DNA from: an uncultured Porphyromonas sp.
Lineage (GTDB): Bacteria > Bacteroidota > Bacteroidia > Bacteroidales > Porphyromonadaceae
Direction of reading: 5' to 3'
NCBI GenBank assembly: GCA_900539765.1
Contig: UQDF01000012.1
Coordinates: forward strand, 1-44,730
Length of the DNA: 44,730 bases
In this document: positions 16,572 through 23,994 of the stretch, piece after piece
Numbering within the stretch: the stretch's first letter is position 1
How the letters are laid out: the number at the start of each line of letters is the position of its first letter
Program-made: the position numbers and the translations under genes
Notes under the pieces: generated by a model
What the model saw: only the letters and a program-made list of their open reading frames with translations
Databases searched by the model: none
What the model was told of the DNA's origin: nothing

Positions 16572-16757
16572 TCGAGTGAGAGGGTTGCCCCCCCTACTGA
16601 GTAGGGAAACGATATAAGTAGTGTAGAGGCGGATCGAAGTTTCTGTCTCTACACTATATATAATAATAGGAAAAAAGGTTCACGCCCCCCCCCCTCTCTT
16701 CTCTCCACTCCATACGTGTGAAGGTGTGTGCGGTGTCACCTATCAGAGGGTAGGGTA
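16572..16757. other. Gene-free stretch with hairpins and C-tracts
   Basis: After the lipoprotein gene there is a C7 run (16588-16594). Next come a small hairpin CCCTAC/GTAGGG (16592-16597 with 16601-16606), a larger hairpin GTGTAGAG/CTCTACAC (16621-16628 with 16647-16654) that may end transcription, and a C10 run at 16685-16694. No coding region is seen. Confidence 0.5.
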
Positions 16758-16788
16758 TTGTGAGATCCAAAAAGAATGCGTACCTTTG
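16758..16788 (+). promoter_or_regulatory. Promoter for tRNA-His
   Basis: TACCTTTG at 16781-16788 with TTG at 16758-16760, spaced 20 bp. The transcript would begin near 16795, about 68 nt before the mature tRNA. Confidence 0.65.
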
Positions 16789-16862
16789 CACCTGCAAACG
16801 TGTAGGGAGGTATCTCTCTCGGGAGTGACGAGGAGGTCACTTTTAGCATGGTTGCTACGATG

Positions 16863-16939
16863 GTGATCATAGCTCAGCTGGTTAGAGCATCAGATTGTGG
16901 TTCTGAGGGTCGTGGGTTCGAATCCCACTGGTCACCCCA
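16863..16939 (+). tRNA. tRNA-His (anticodon GTG)
   Basis: The sequence folds into a standard cloverleaf. The acceptor stem pairs GTGATCA with TGGTCAC. The D arm is GCTCAGCTGGTTAGAGC, the anticodon stem TCAGA/TCTGA encloses the loop TTGTGGT (anticodon GTG), and the T arm is GTGGG/CCCAC around TTCGAAT. The base before the acceptor stem (16862) is G and the discriminator is C, the G-1:C73 pair that identifies tRNA-His. CCA is encoded (16937-16939). A terminator follows at 17016-17045. An open frame across this region is an artefact of the tRNA. Confidence 0.97.
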
Positions 16940-17015
16940 AAGTTCGCTAGTTTTTTTCTTTACTCCGTTTCTAGCGATACTTTTCGGTCAGTTTTTGTTT
17001 ATAACTTTCTTTTTG

Positions 17016-17045
17016 AGGTTGCTAAGACGTTTGTTTTAGCAACCT
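17016..17045 (+). terminator. Terminator after tRNA-His
   Basis: A perfect 10-bp stem AGGTTGCTAA/TTAGCAACCT (17016-17025 with 17036-17045) is followed by TTCTCTTT. It separates the tRNA from ppdK. Confidence 0.8.
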
Positions 17046-17135
17046 TTCTCTTTGTCGGGAGACGGGGTCGTATTGTCTCGCTTCAAAGTGTAGCCTTGCA
17101 AAGTATAGGTATGTCGTAGACAAAGAGATTTTTAC

Positions 17136-17143
17136 TACCTTTG
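17136..17143 (+). promoter_or_regulatory. -7 element for ppdK
   Basis: TACCTTTG followed by CACC, the same hexamer context as the tRNA-His promoter. No clear -33 element is seen. It implies a leader of about 140 nt before ppdK. Confidence 0.5.
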
Positions 17144-17218
17144 CACCGTATTGTTGTCAAGCAGATTGTGTCTGGCAGATCGGAGGATCGTATGAGATGA
17201 CAATATCGAAAGTGGCTA

Positions 17219-17243
17219 CTACGATGGTGGCGGTCGCTCAGCT
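17219..17243 (+). pseudogene. Fossil of a tRNA 5' end in the ppdK leader
   Basis: CTACGATGGTG (17219-17229) and GCTCAGCT (17236-17243) repeat, with identical 6-bp spacing, the sequence at the 5' end of tRNA-His (16855-16865 and 16872-16879). The rest of the tRNA is missing: no anticodon arm or T arm follows. It looks like a decayed partial duplication of the tRNA gene region that now sits inside the ppdK leader. Confidence 0.5.
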
Positions 17244-17290
17244 CAATCACTTACTTAATTACGAATAGAATACCAAATATATTTCCCCAA

Positions 17291-20020
17291 ATGAAGAACA
17301 AGAAGAGAATCTACACCTTTGGCAATGGAAGTGCCGAGGGTAATGCTCAGATGAGAGATCTACTTGGTGGTAAGGGCGCTAACCTTGCGGAGATGAACCG
17401 CATAGGTGTGCCTGTGCCTCCTGGATTTACTATCTCGACTGAGGTATGTACAGAATATTATGAGCGTGGCCGTGAGGCTGTTGTCGCTGACCTCAAGGAT
17501 GACTTGATGGCTGCCGTCAAGCATATCGAGAATATTATGGGCTTTAAGTTTGGCGATGTGGAGAATCCTCTTCTCGTCTCTGTTCGCTCAGGCAGTAGAG
17601 CCTCCATGCCAGGTATGATGGATACGATCCTCAACCTTGGTCTCAACGACACAGTTGTCGATGGCTTGGCTCGTAAGAGTGGCAACGAGCGCTTCGCTTG
17701 GGACTCTTACCGCCGCTTCGTGCAGATGTATGGCGATGTCGTACTCGGTATGAAGCCTGTCAACAAGGACGATATTGATCCCTTTGAGGCAATCATCGAG
17801 GAGGTCAAAGAGGAGGCTGGCGTCAAGCTCGATAACGAGCTCACCACGGATCACCTCAAGGAGCTAGTCAAGCGCTTCAAGGAGGCGGTTATGAAAGCTA
17901 CGGGACACGACTTCCCTACAGATCCACACGAGCAGCTATGGGGCGCTATTATGGCGGTCTTTGGCTCATGGATGAATGACCGTGCGATCCTCTACCGCAA
18001 GATGGAGGGCATACCCGATGATTGGGGTACTGCGGTTAACGTCCAGGCGATGGTCTTCGGTAATATGGGTGACACCTCCGCTACGGGTGTGGCTTTCACG
18101 CGTGACTCAGCTACTGGCGAAAACCTCTTCAACGGTGAGTACCTAGTCAATGCACAGGGTGAGGATGTCGTCGCTGGTATCCGTACGCCTCAAGAGATCA
18201 CAATAGAAGGTTCACGTCGCTGGGCTGAGCGTGCGGGCATCGATGAGGCTACTCGCAAGGCTCAGTATCCCTCTATGGAGGAGACTTTCCCCGAGATCTA
18301 CGCTGAGCTAGATGCTATACAGCACAAGCTCGAGGAGCATTACCACGACATGCAGGATCTTGAGTTCACCGTACAGGAGGGCAAGCTATGGCTCCTCCAG
18401 ACGCGTAATGGTAAGCGCACGGGTCAGGCGATGGTCAAGATCGCTATGGATCTACTCCGTGACAAGCAGATCTCCGAGGAGGAGGCACTGCTACGTGTCG
18501 AGCCTGCTAAGCTCGATGAGTTGCTGCACCCCGTCTTTGACAAGAAGGCCTTAAAGTCCGCAAAGGTCCTGACCAAGGGACTGCCCGCCTCTCCAGGCGC
18601 AGCTACAGGACAGATCGTTTTCTTTGCCGATGATGCTGCTAACTGGCATGAGCAGGGTAAGAAGGTGATTATGGTACGTATCGAGACCTCGCCTGAGGAT
18701 CTCGCTGGTATGAGCGTAGCACAGGGTATCCTCACGGCACGTGGTGGTATGACCTCTCACGCAGCTGTCGTGGCTCGCGGTATGGGTAAGTGCTGTATCA
18801 CGGGTGCTGGTGGGCTCATCGTCGACTACAAGGCGCGCACCGTAACCATCGATGATAAGGTGCTTCGTGAGGGTGACTTCATCTCGATCAACGGCTCTAC
18901 GGGTGAGATCTACGAGGGTCAAGTCGAGACCAAGGCTGCTGAGATGGATGCTGACTTCCGCCAGCTGATGGAGCTAGCCAGCAAGCACTCTAAGCTCGCT
19001 GTGCGTACCAATGCTGATACGCCACGCGATGCAGCTGCTGCACGTGCTTTTGGTGCTGTCGGTATCGGTCTCTGCCGTACGGAGCATATGTTCTTTGAGG
19101 ATGACAAGATCAAGGCAATGCGCGAGATGATCCTCGCTACAGACACAGAGGGTCGTCGCAAGGCTTTGGCAAAGCTTCTACCGATCCAGACGGAGGACTT
19201 CAAGGGTATCTTCCGCGCCATGGAGGGACTGCCCGTTACCGTACGACTACTAGACCCACCTCTTCACGAGTTCGTACCTCAGACAGAGGCTGGCCAGATA
19301 GAGCTAGCGAAGGCTATGGGCGTCGAGCCTAAGGTCGTCCACGATCGTGTCGAGCAGCTCCACGAGCTGAACCCAATGCTCGGACACCGTGGTTGCCGTC
19401 TTGGCAACACTTATCCCGAGATCACTGAGATGCAGACACGTGCTATCCTAGGTGCTTGCCTCGAGCTTAAGAAGGAGGGCGTCGAGACGCATCCTGAGAT
19501 TATGGTGCCACTCGTTGGTGTCGTCGAGGAGTTTAAGCAGCAAGCAAGTGTGATCCGTGAGACCGCTGAGGCACTCTTCGAGGAGAAGGGTGATCGCATT
19601 GACTTCCTCGTAGGTACTATGATCGAGGTGCCACGTGCAGCACTGACGGCAGACGAGATCGCTAAGCATGCGGACTTCTTCTCCTTCGGTACGAACGACC
19701 TCACGCAGATGACCTTCGGATACTCTCGTGACGATGTCAACACCTTCCTACCGATCTATCTAGACAAGAAGATCATCAAGGTAGACCCCTTCCAGCAGTT
19801 GGATCAGACGGGTGTAGGTCAGTTGGTACAAATGGGTGCCGACAAGGGTCGCTCAGCCAAGCCTACGATCAAGCTCGGTATCTGCGGTGAGCATGGTGGT
19901 GATCCCTCATCGGTAGCGTTCTGCCACCGTGTAGGACTCAACTACGTCAGCTGCTCACCCTTCCGTGTGCCCATCGCACGTCTCGCAGCAGCTCGTGCCG
20001 CAGTCGAGGATAAGAAGTAA
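17291..20020 (+). CDS. ppdK: Pyruvate, phosphate dikinase
   Basis: The 909-residue enzyme interconverts pyruvate + ATP + phosphate and PEP + AMP + pyrophosphate in the cytoplasm. The N-terminal ATP-grasp region begins with LLGGKGANLAEM (about residues 24-35). The central phosphohistidine domain has GGMTSHAAVVARGMGKC with the catalytic His near residue 490. The C-terminal PEP/pyruvate barrel has GTNDLTQMTFGYSRDD and CGEHGGDP with the catalytic Cys near residue 865. All key residues are present, and the length is close to the well-studied clostridial enzyme (874) plus a short N-terminal difference. It has its own promoter and a strong terminator. In asaccharolytic anaerobes this enzyme serves PEP supply and energy from amino acids. 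Confidence 0.97.
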   Translation: MKNKKRIYTFGNGSAEGNAQMRDLLGGKGANLAEMNRIGVPVPPGFTISTEVCTEYYERGREAVVADLKDDLMAAVKHIENIMGFKFGDVENPLLVSVRSGSRASMPGMMDTILNLGLNDTVVDGLARKSGNERFAWDSYRRFVQMYGDVVLGMKPVNKDDIDPFEAIIEEVKEEAGVKLDNELTTDHLKELVKRFKEAVMKATGHDFPTDPHEQLWGAIMAVFGSWMNDRAILYRKMEGIPDDWGTAVNVQAMVFGNMGDTSATGVAFTRDSATGENLFNGEYLVNAQGEDVVAGIRTPQEITIEGSRRWAERAGIDEATRKAQYPSMEETFPEIYAELDAIQHKLEEHYHDMQDLEFTVQEGKLWLLQTRNGKRTGQAMVKIAMDLLRDKQISEEEALLRVEPAKLDELLHPVFDKKALKSAKVLTKGLPASPGAATGQIVFFADDAANWHEQGKKVIMVRIETSPEDLAGMSVAQGILTARGGMTSHAAVVARGMGKCCITGAGGLIVDYKARTVTIDDKVLREGDFISINGSTGEIYEGQVETKAAEMDADFRQLMELASKHSKLAVRTNADTPRDAAAARAFGAVGIGLCRTEHMFFEDDKIKAMREMILATDTEGRRKALAKLLPIQTEDFKGIFRAMEGLPVTVRLLDPPLHEFVPQTEAGQIELAKAMGVEPKVVHDRVEQLHELNPMLGHRGCRLGNTYPEITEMQTRAILGACLELKKEGVETHPEIMVPLVGVVEEFKQQASVIRETAEALFEEKGDRIDFLVGTMIEVPRAALTADEIAKHADFFSFGTNDLTQMTFGYSRDDVNTFLPIYLDKKIIKVDPFQQLDQTGVGQLVQMGADKGRSAKPTIKLGICGEHGGDPSSVAFCHRVGLNYVSCSPFRVPIARLAAARAAVEDKK

Positions 20021-20084
20021 GTAACCGCAAGTGAGCTGCGCTCTCGTTGCAGAGCGCTTCGCTCGCTAAGCTCACTACAATAAT

Positions 20085-20136
20085 AAAGCAACTCTCTGGA
20101 GTCGCTCCCTAGGAGGAGTCTCTGGAGAGTTGCTTT
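20085..20136 (+). terminator. Terminator after ppdK
   Basis: A 12-bp perfect outer stem AAAGCAACTCTC/GAGAGTTGCTTT (20085-20096 with 20125-20136) encloses a smaller GGAG/CTCC stem and is followed by CGTTTTG. Confidence 0.8.
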
Positions 20137-20190
20137 CGTTTTGTGGCTCCCGCTATGTGTGCAAGCGGTCTTGTTGAGGAGAATGTCTCG

Positions 20191-20357
20191 TCCCTACGTG
20201 GAAAATATGAAATCTCCACGTGGCAAATGAAAAATCCCTACGTGGGCGAGAAATAAAACTTCGGAGGAATCAAATGAAACTTCGGAGGAAATGTTTCTCG
20301 CCTACGTGGAGAATAAAAAATATCCACGTGGGGATTTGACATTCCCCACGTGGAAAA
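20191..20357. repeat. Eight-unit array of 20-23-bp repeats (array 2)
   Basis: Core starts are at 20195, 20217, 20239, 20259, 20280, 20303, 20325 and 20347. Cores are TACGTGG, CACGTGG, TACGTGG, CTTCGGA, CTTCGGA, TACGTGG, CACGTGG and CACGTGG, a symmetric 3-2-3 arrangement. Distance from first to last core is 152 bp. The array lies between convergent genes (ppdK plus, the small outer membrane protein minus), so it cannot be a simple promoter element. No coding region is present in 20137-20445. Confidence 0.88.
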
Positions 20358-20360
20358 GAG

Positions 20361-20410
20361 ATTAGCTGTTGACCGTTGGCTGTTGGCCGTTAGCTGTTAG
20401 CGATTGGCTA
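20361..20410. repeat. Short tandem repeat (GTTGGCY / GTTAGCY type)
   Basis: Seven or so degenerate 6-8-bp units (ATTAGC, TGTTGACC, GTTGGC, TGTTGGCC, GTTAGC, TGTTAGC, GATTGGC) directly follow array 2. They are non-coding and of unknown role. Confidence 0.6.
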
Positions 20411-20445
20411 CGCTATCGCTAAGTAGTCATCGCATAAGGAGGTGA

Positions 20446-21054
20446 CTAGAAGCGGTAGCCTACAGAGATCGCTGGGTATACGTATACGTCATCAGCGTCA
20501 TCGCCCTTCACTAGGTTGCGGCCGACACGCAGACTGATCTCGCCACTCCAGTTGCTACGAGAGACCAGCTTCCAGCCACCACCGAGACCGATGCCCCAAG
20601 AGGCGCCTTGCTTCGTCTCGGTCTCTCCTCCGTAATACTCTTTGTAGCTGTTTCGAGTATACCGATGGTAGTTGATCGCTGTATTTGCTTCGATAAAGAA
20701 GCCTGAGTTCAGTCTAGTGGCAGCGAGCTTCTTGCCGCCAAAGTACCAACGTGCGTAAGGCATCACACCAAAAGTGGGAAAGATTGTGGTTTCATAGTCT
20801 CCCGTATGGGCAAAGCTGGCACTGACTGTAGCACCGAAGCCGAGGTCTTTTACTTTCGCAGTGGAGCGCTCGTACTCCAGAGACACAGCCTTGAAGGCAA
20901 CGGGTGCTAGGAGGTTAAGGCGCACTTCGTTGAGCGTTGGGGGCAGTGGAGCCTCGGGCTCGCCCTGCACGACGACTACCTGTGCTGACAGACCGTATCC
21001 AGCAGCGATGATGAGGACGCAGAGCGTGAGTGCCTTTCTGAGTAGTTTATTCAT
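20446..21054 (-). CDS. Small outer membrane beta-barrel protein
   Basis: From the ATG at 21054 the 202-residue precursor has a clean signal peptide (MNKLLRKALTLCVLIIAAGYGLSAQ). It is followed by alternating polar/hydrophobic strands: NEVRLNLLAPVAFKAVSLEYE, GFGATVSASFAH, WGIGLGGGWKL and GEISLRVGRNLV. The C-terminus is VGYRF, the terminal aromatic expected for outer membrane barrels. The frame is open 61 codons further upstream, but that part has no signal and overlaps the promoter of the divergent gene. The function is unknown; an 8-10-strand barrel is likely. Confidence 0.75.
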   Translation of the reverse strand: MNKLLRKALTLCVLIIAAGYGLSAQVVVVQGEPEAPLPPTLNEVRLNLLAPVAFKAVSLEYERSTAKVKDLGFGATVSASFAHTGDYETTIFPTFGVMPYARWYFGGKKLAATRLNSGFFIEANTAINYHRYTRNSYKEYYGGETETKQGASWGIGLGGGWKLVSRSNWSGEISLRVGRNLVKGDDADDVYVYPAISVGYRF

Positions 21055-21096
21055 ATAGGTATTTAATATGTGATAGGTTATACTTTCTTGTGGAGT

Positions 21097-21104
21097 CAAA
21101 GGTA
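21097..21104 (-). promoter_or_regulatory. -7 element for the small barrel protein gene
   Basis: TACCTTTG on the minus strand (21104 to 21097), about 43 bp before the chosen ATG. It supports the start at 21054 over the longer frame. Confidence 0.5.
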
Positions 21105-21147
21105 GTAAATAATTTTCAAATAGTTGAAGATTGTATGATTGGCGGAG

Positions 21148-21177
21148 TTGAAGTTTCGTTAGCCTGTTGTATCTTTG
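21148..21177 (+). promoter_or_regulatory. Promoter for the membrane protein at 21205
   Basis: TATCTTTG at 21170-21177 with TTG at 21148-21150, spaced 19 bp. The transcript begins only about 20 nt before the start codon. Confidence 0.65.
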
Positions 21178-21204
21178 TATCGTAATGACTAACTCTAAGA
21201 TACT

Positions 21205-21831
21205 ATGAAACAACAAGACACCACTACGGCAAAGCAAAGCACCATCAAGAGCTACTCCTGGCTGATCTATCTGATCGCATGGCTCGTTATCGTGCTAATC
21301 CAATCGGTACTGGTCGGGCAGAGCGTCACGACGGCGGCAAACTTTTGGGAGGCTCCCTCTTACTACCTCTCTACGTGGCTACTCGACATCTTTCTGATCC
21401 TAATCTTCTACCTCAACTACTACTATGTAGCTGGACACATGATGCGTCGTCGCCACTTCGGTGGCTATGTCGCTTTTGTGCTGATCGTGGCGGTGGTTGC
21501 ACTCTTTATGCCGATCCTCTGCAAGGCGCTCTTCGGGTGGCGTACGCCTACGCATGATCTGCCTTTTGTCACTATCTCCTGGTCGGGTGCCATCGGAGCG
21601 GTTACGGTCATCACGATCGGACTAGCGGTGCGTGCGCTCCTAGAGTGGCTCAAGCTCAACAAACTCACGGCTGAGCAGCGTGAGGAGCTGATCAAGCTAC
21701 GCACAGAGGTGACATCGCTTAAGATGCAAGCGAAGAGCAACGCTATCAAGCAAACTACCGCGGCGACGCCTACAACGACTGAACTACCTACTCAAGAGGT
21801 AAAACCCATAGCTCCAGCTCAGCCTGACTAA
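21205..21831 (+). CDS. Four-helix membrane protein resembling a sensor kinase without its catalytic part
   Basis: The 208-residue protein has four hydrophobic segments (about 17-36, 55-76, 86-107 and 125-148). A charged, coiled-coil-like linker follows (about 150-178, LTAEQREELIKLRTEVTSLKMQ), then a Thr/Pro-rich tail. The helices, the LNYYYV stretch and the linker resemble the N-terminal half of LytS-type histidine kinases of Bacteroidota. In those, the linker runs into the phosphoacceptor motif (LKxQINPHFLFN). Here the chain instead continues AKSNAIKQTT and stops, so no kinase domain exists. Whether this is a decayed kinase or a separate small membrane protein is open. It has its own promoter and overlaps the convergent methyltransferase gene by 4 bp. 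Confidence 0.65.
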   Translation: MKQQDTTTAKQSTIKSYSWLIYLIAWLVIVLIQSVLVGQSVTTAANFWEAPSYYLSTWLLDIFLILIFYLNYYYVAGHMMRRRHFGGYVAFVLIVAVVALFMPILCKALFGWRTPTHDLPFVTISWSGAIGAVTVITIGLAVRALLEWLKLNKLTAEQREELIKLRTEVTSLKMQAKSNAIKQTTAATPTTTELPTQEVKPIAPAQPD

Positions 21832-22475
21832 GCGGGCAGGATGCGAATGATCGTGAGCCCATCGCGGAGCGGCAGGAGGAGCTGCTCCACGCCACTATCC
21901 TGAGCGACTAGCTCGTTGAAGTGCTGGATCCCCTCGAGCTGCAAGTCGTGGTGGCTCGTTGGGGCGGTTACCTTACCGTCCCAGAGGGTATTGTCCGCAA
22001 GGATGATCGCCCCAGGGCGTAGTTGCTTGCGTAGTAGCTGGTAGTAGTCAGGGTACTGACGTTTGTTGGCATCTATGTAGACGAGGTCGTAGTCGTGCTG
22101 CGCCAATAGTGTAGGCATCAGCTCGAGCGCCTGACCGTGGTGTATGTGAATGCGCTCGGCACAGCCACTACGTGCTACAAAGGGAGTGAGGAAGTGGATC
22201 ATCTCAGCATCGCACTCGATGGAGTCGATCTCGCCCGCCACTGGCTCGAGTGCCATCGCCATGGCTATCGTTGAGTAGCCACTATAAGCTCCTAGCTCCA
22301 GTACACGCTTAGCACCACTGAGCTTAATGAGCATCGAGAGTAGTCCCGCCTGCGTAGCGCCACACACCATCCTCGGCTGTAAGAGCCGCACATAGGCCGT
22401 GCGGAGCAGTTCATCTAGTAGGGGATGCCCGAAGGAGCTATGCTGCTGCGCATAAAGCTCTAGCTCTGCGTCCAT
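21828..22475 (-). CDS. Class I SAM-dependent O-methyltransferase (caffeoyl-CoA OMT-like)
   Basis: The 215-residue protein has the O-methyltransferase family 3 layout. The SAM-binding motif VLELGAYSGYSTIAMA lies at about 59-74. The acidic loop IDSIECD comes next, then metal-binding YDLVYIDANKRQYPDYY (about 128-144) and ADNTLWDGKV (about 158-167). Bacterial members methylate catechol-like small molecules or tRNA (TrmR-type), so the substrate cannot be fixed. The protein is cytoplasmic, with no signal. The gene lies 23 bp downstream of aroQ on the same strand and is probably co-transcribed. Confidence 0.85.
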   Translation of the reverse strand: MDAELELYAQQHSSFGHPLLDELLRTAYVRLLQPRMVCGATQAGLLSMLIKLSGAKRVLELGAYSGYSTIAMAMALEPVAGEIDSIECDAEMIHFLTPFVARSGCAERIHIHHGQALELMPTLLAQHDYDLVYIDANKRQYPDYYQLLRKQLRPGAIILADNTLWDGKVTAPTSHHDLQLEGIQHFNELVAQDSGVEQLLLPLRDGLTIIRILPA

Positions 22476-22498
22476 ACTCTATATGATATTATAAGGTG

Positions 22499-22978
22499 TC
22501 AACGGATTAGCTGAATGGCTGCCCGTACGGCTAAGTCGTAACTGGCCACGCCAAAGCCAGCAATGCTACCACGGCAGTAGGGCGCTATGAGTGAGGTGTG
22601 GCGGTAAGACTCACGGGCTAGTGGCTGGGAGATGTGCACCTCGATGACTGGTAGTGCGATGGCGCGTATCGTGTCTGCGATAGCTACGGAGGTGTGCGTG
22701 TAGCCCCCCGCATTGAGTATGACCGCCTGGTAGCCTAGCTCTTGAGCCATATAGAGGTACTCGATGAGTGCGCCCTCGTAGTGTGAGTAGCGGATGGCAA
22801 CTGTCGCCTCGGTGGTCTCACGGGCTAGCTGCTCCAAGTAGGGGACTAGTGGTGTCGATCCGTAGATCTCAGCTTCGCGCTGACCCACGTTGACCAGGTT
22901 AGGGCCGTTGAGTATGAGTATGGCTGACTGCCCCGTGGTCGGGGTAGAGAGAGGTTCGATCAAACTATTTGTAGACAT
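22499..22978 (-). CDS. aroQ: 3-dehydroquinate dehydratase, type II
   Basis: The 159-residue protein catalyses dehydration of 3-dehydroquinate to 3-dehydroshikimate in the shikimate pathway, in the cytoplasm as a dodecamer. The NGPNL motif is at 24-28, the flexible lid with Arg34 and the catalytic Tyr39 (REAEIYG), YTHTS at 93-97, and EVHIS with Glu113 and His115. Arg122 and the C-terminal GFGVASYDLA complete the site. The usual SNHEG motif reads SHYEG and the usual NPGAYTH reads NAGGYTH, so the sequence is divergent but keeps the catalytic residues. About 18 extra N-terminal residues precede the core. A promoter lies upstream, and the O-methyltransferase gene follows. Confidence 0.92.
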   Translation of the reverse strand: MSTNSLIEPLSTPTTGQSAILILNGPNLVNVGQREAEIYGSTPLVPYLEQLARETTEATVAIRYSHYEGALIEYLYMAQELGYQAVILNAGGYTHTSVAIADTIRAIALPVIEVHISQPLARESYRHTSLIAPYCRGSIAGFGVASYDLAVRAAIQLIR

Positions 22979-23021
22979 AGTGGACTTGTCGGTTTAGATG
23001 CAAATGGCTAACTTCGTATGG

Positions 23022-23048
23022 CAAAGATAGTAAGAAACTCCCTTGCAA
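23022..23048 (-). promoter_or_regulatory. aroQ promoter, overlapping the xerD leader
   Basis: TATCTTTG on the minus strand (23029 to 23022) with TTG at 23048-23046 and a 16-bp gap. On the plus strand a weaker match, TAACTTCG (23009-23016) with TTG at 22986-22988, could serve xerD. The two would form a divergent promoter pair. Confidence 0.5.
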
Positions 23049-23977
23049 TGAGTCTAGAACCAAGACAGCAACTGATACAGCGCTACAAAACTTATCTGAG
23101 ACTGGAGCAGCACCTCTCGGACAATAGTATCGACTCCTACCTCTATGACGTGGACAAGCTCTACACTTACATAGACGATATGGGGCTGAGTCTGCGGGAG
23201 GTGACGCTGCAGCATCTCAATAACTTTGCGGCGCATCTACTGGACCTAGGTATCTCGATGCGCTCGCTGGCTCGTGTGCTGAGTGGTGTCAAGAGTTTCT
23301 TTCGCTTCCTAACGCTAGAGGAGGAGATAGAGCGAGACCCGACAGATATGCTGCAGACGCCACCGATACATAAGAAGCTCCCCGAGGTGCTCACGCTGGC
23401 AGAGATAGACAGCCTCCTCGCAGCTATCGACGAGGACCGTATCGAGGCCTCACGAGACACGGCGATCGTTGAGGTACTCTACAGTTGCGGGCTACGCGTG
23501 TCGGAGCTTTGTGGACTGACCTATTCCGATGTCTTCCTCGATGAGGGTTATCTGCATGTGTGGGGCAAAGGACGCAAAGAGCGACTGGTGCCGATGAGTC
23601 CCAAGGCGGTTGCGGATGTGCAGCGCTATCTCAATGATCCCTGTCGCTACAATGCGAAGCCAGAGTATGATCAGTATCTCTTTATCTCACGTCGTGGTCA
23701 ACCGATCTCTCGCATCACGGTCTTCTGTCTGATCCGCACACTCGCTGAGCTGGCTGGCATACAGAAGGAGATCAGTCCACACACGCTGCGACATAGCTTT
23801 GCCACGCACCTACTCGAGGGCGGTGCCGACCTGCACGCTATCCAGCTAATGATGGGGCACGAGAGCATAGCGACGACAGAGGTCTACACCCACGTGGACC
23901 GCACCGCACTTCGTGCCGACGTCTTGCGCTATCACCCCCGCAATCAGCAGCACCCTACACCGCACGATGCCGAGTGA
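23048..23977 (+). CDS. xerD: Site-specific tyrosine recombinase XerD
   Basis: XerD-type recombinases resolve chromosome dimers at dif with XerC. The protein has the SAM-like N-terminal core-binding domain (about residues 10-95) and a complete catalytic domain. Numbered from the longer frame start at 23018, the catalytic set is Arg160 (CGLRVSELCGL), Lys184 (GKGRKERL), His255 and Arg258 (HTLRHSFATHLL), His281 (MMGHES) and nucleophile Tyr290 (EVYTHVD). The ATG at 23048 (309 residues) is preferred because the first ATG at 23018 would place the aroQ promoter inside the coding region; the 319-residue form remains possible. No integrase signs such as a flanking att site are visible. The MITE at 23995 separates the gene from its terminator. 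Confidence 0.93.
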   Translation: MSLEPRQQLIQRYKTYLRLEQHLSDNSIDSYLYDVDKLYTYIDDMGLSLREVTLQHLNNFAAHLLDLGISMRSLARVLSGVKSFFRFLTLEEEIERDPTDMLQTPPIHKKLPEVLTLAEIDSLLAAIDEDRIEASRDTAIVEVLYSCGLRVSELCGLTYSDVFLDEGYLHVWGKGRKERLVPMSPKAVADVQRYLNDPCRYNAKPEYDQYLFISRRGQPISRITVFCLIRTLAELAGIQKEISPHTLRHSFATHLLEGGADLHAIQLMMGHESIATTEVYTHVDRTALRADVLRYHPRNQQHPTPHDAE

Positions 23978-23994
23978 CCCTACCAAGCTCTAAA

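Noticed and set aside
16848..17039. A 63-codon open frame over tRNA-His
   Set aside because: It reads straight through the tRNA and its terminator; this is a well-known false-positive pattern.
23018..23977. xerD as part of an integrative element
   Set aside because: The protein has the standard XerD layout beside aroQ, with no att repeats, excisionase or phage genes near; the MITEs are too small to depend on it.
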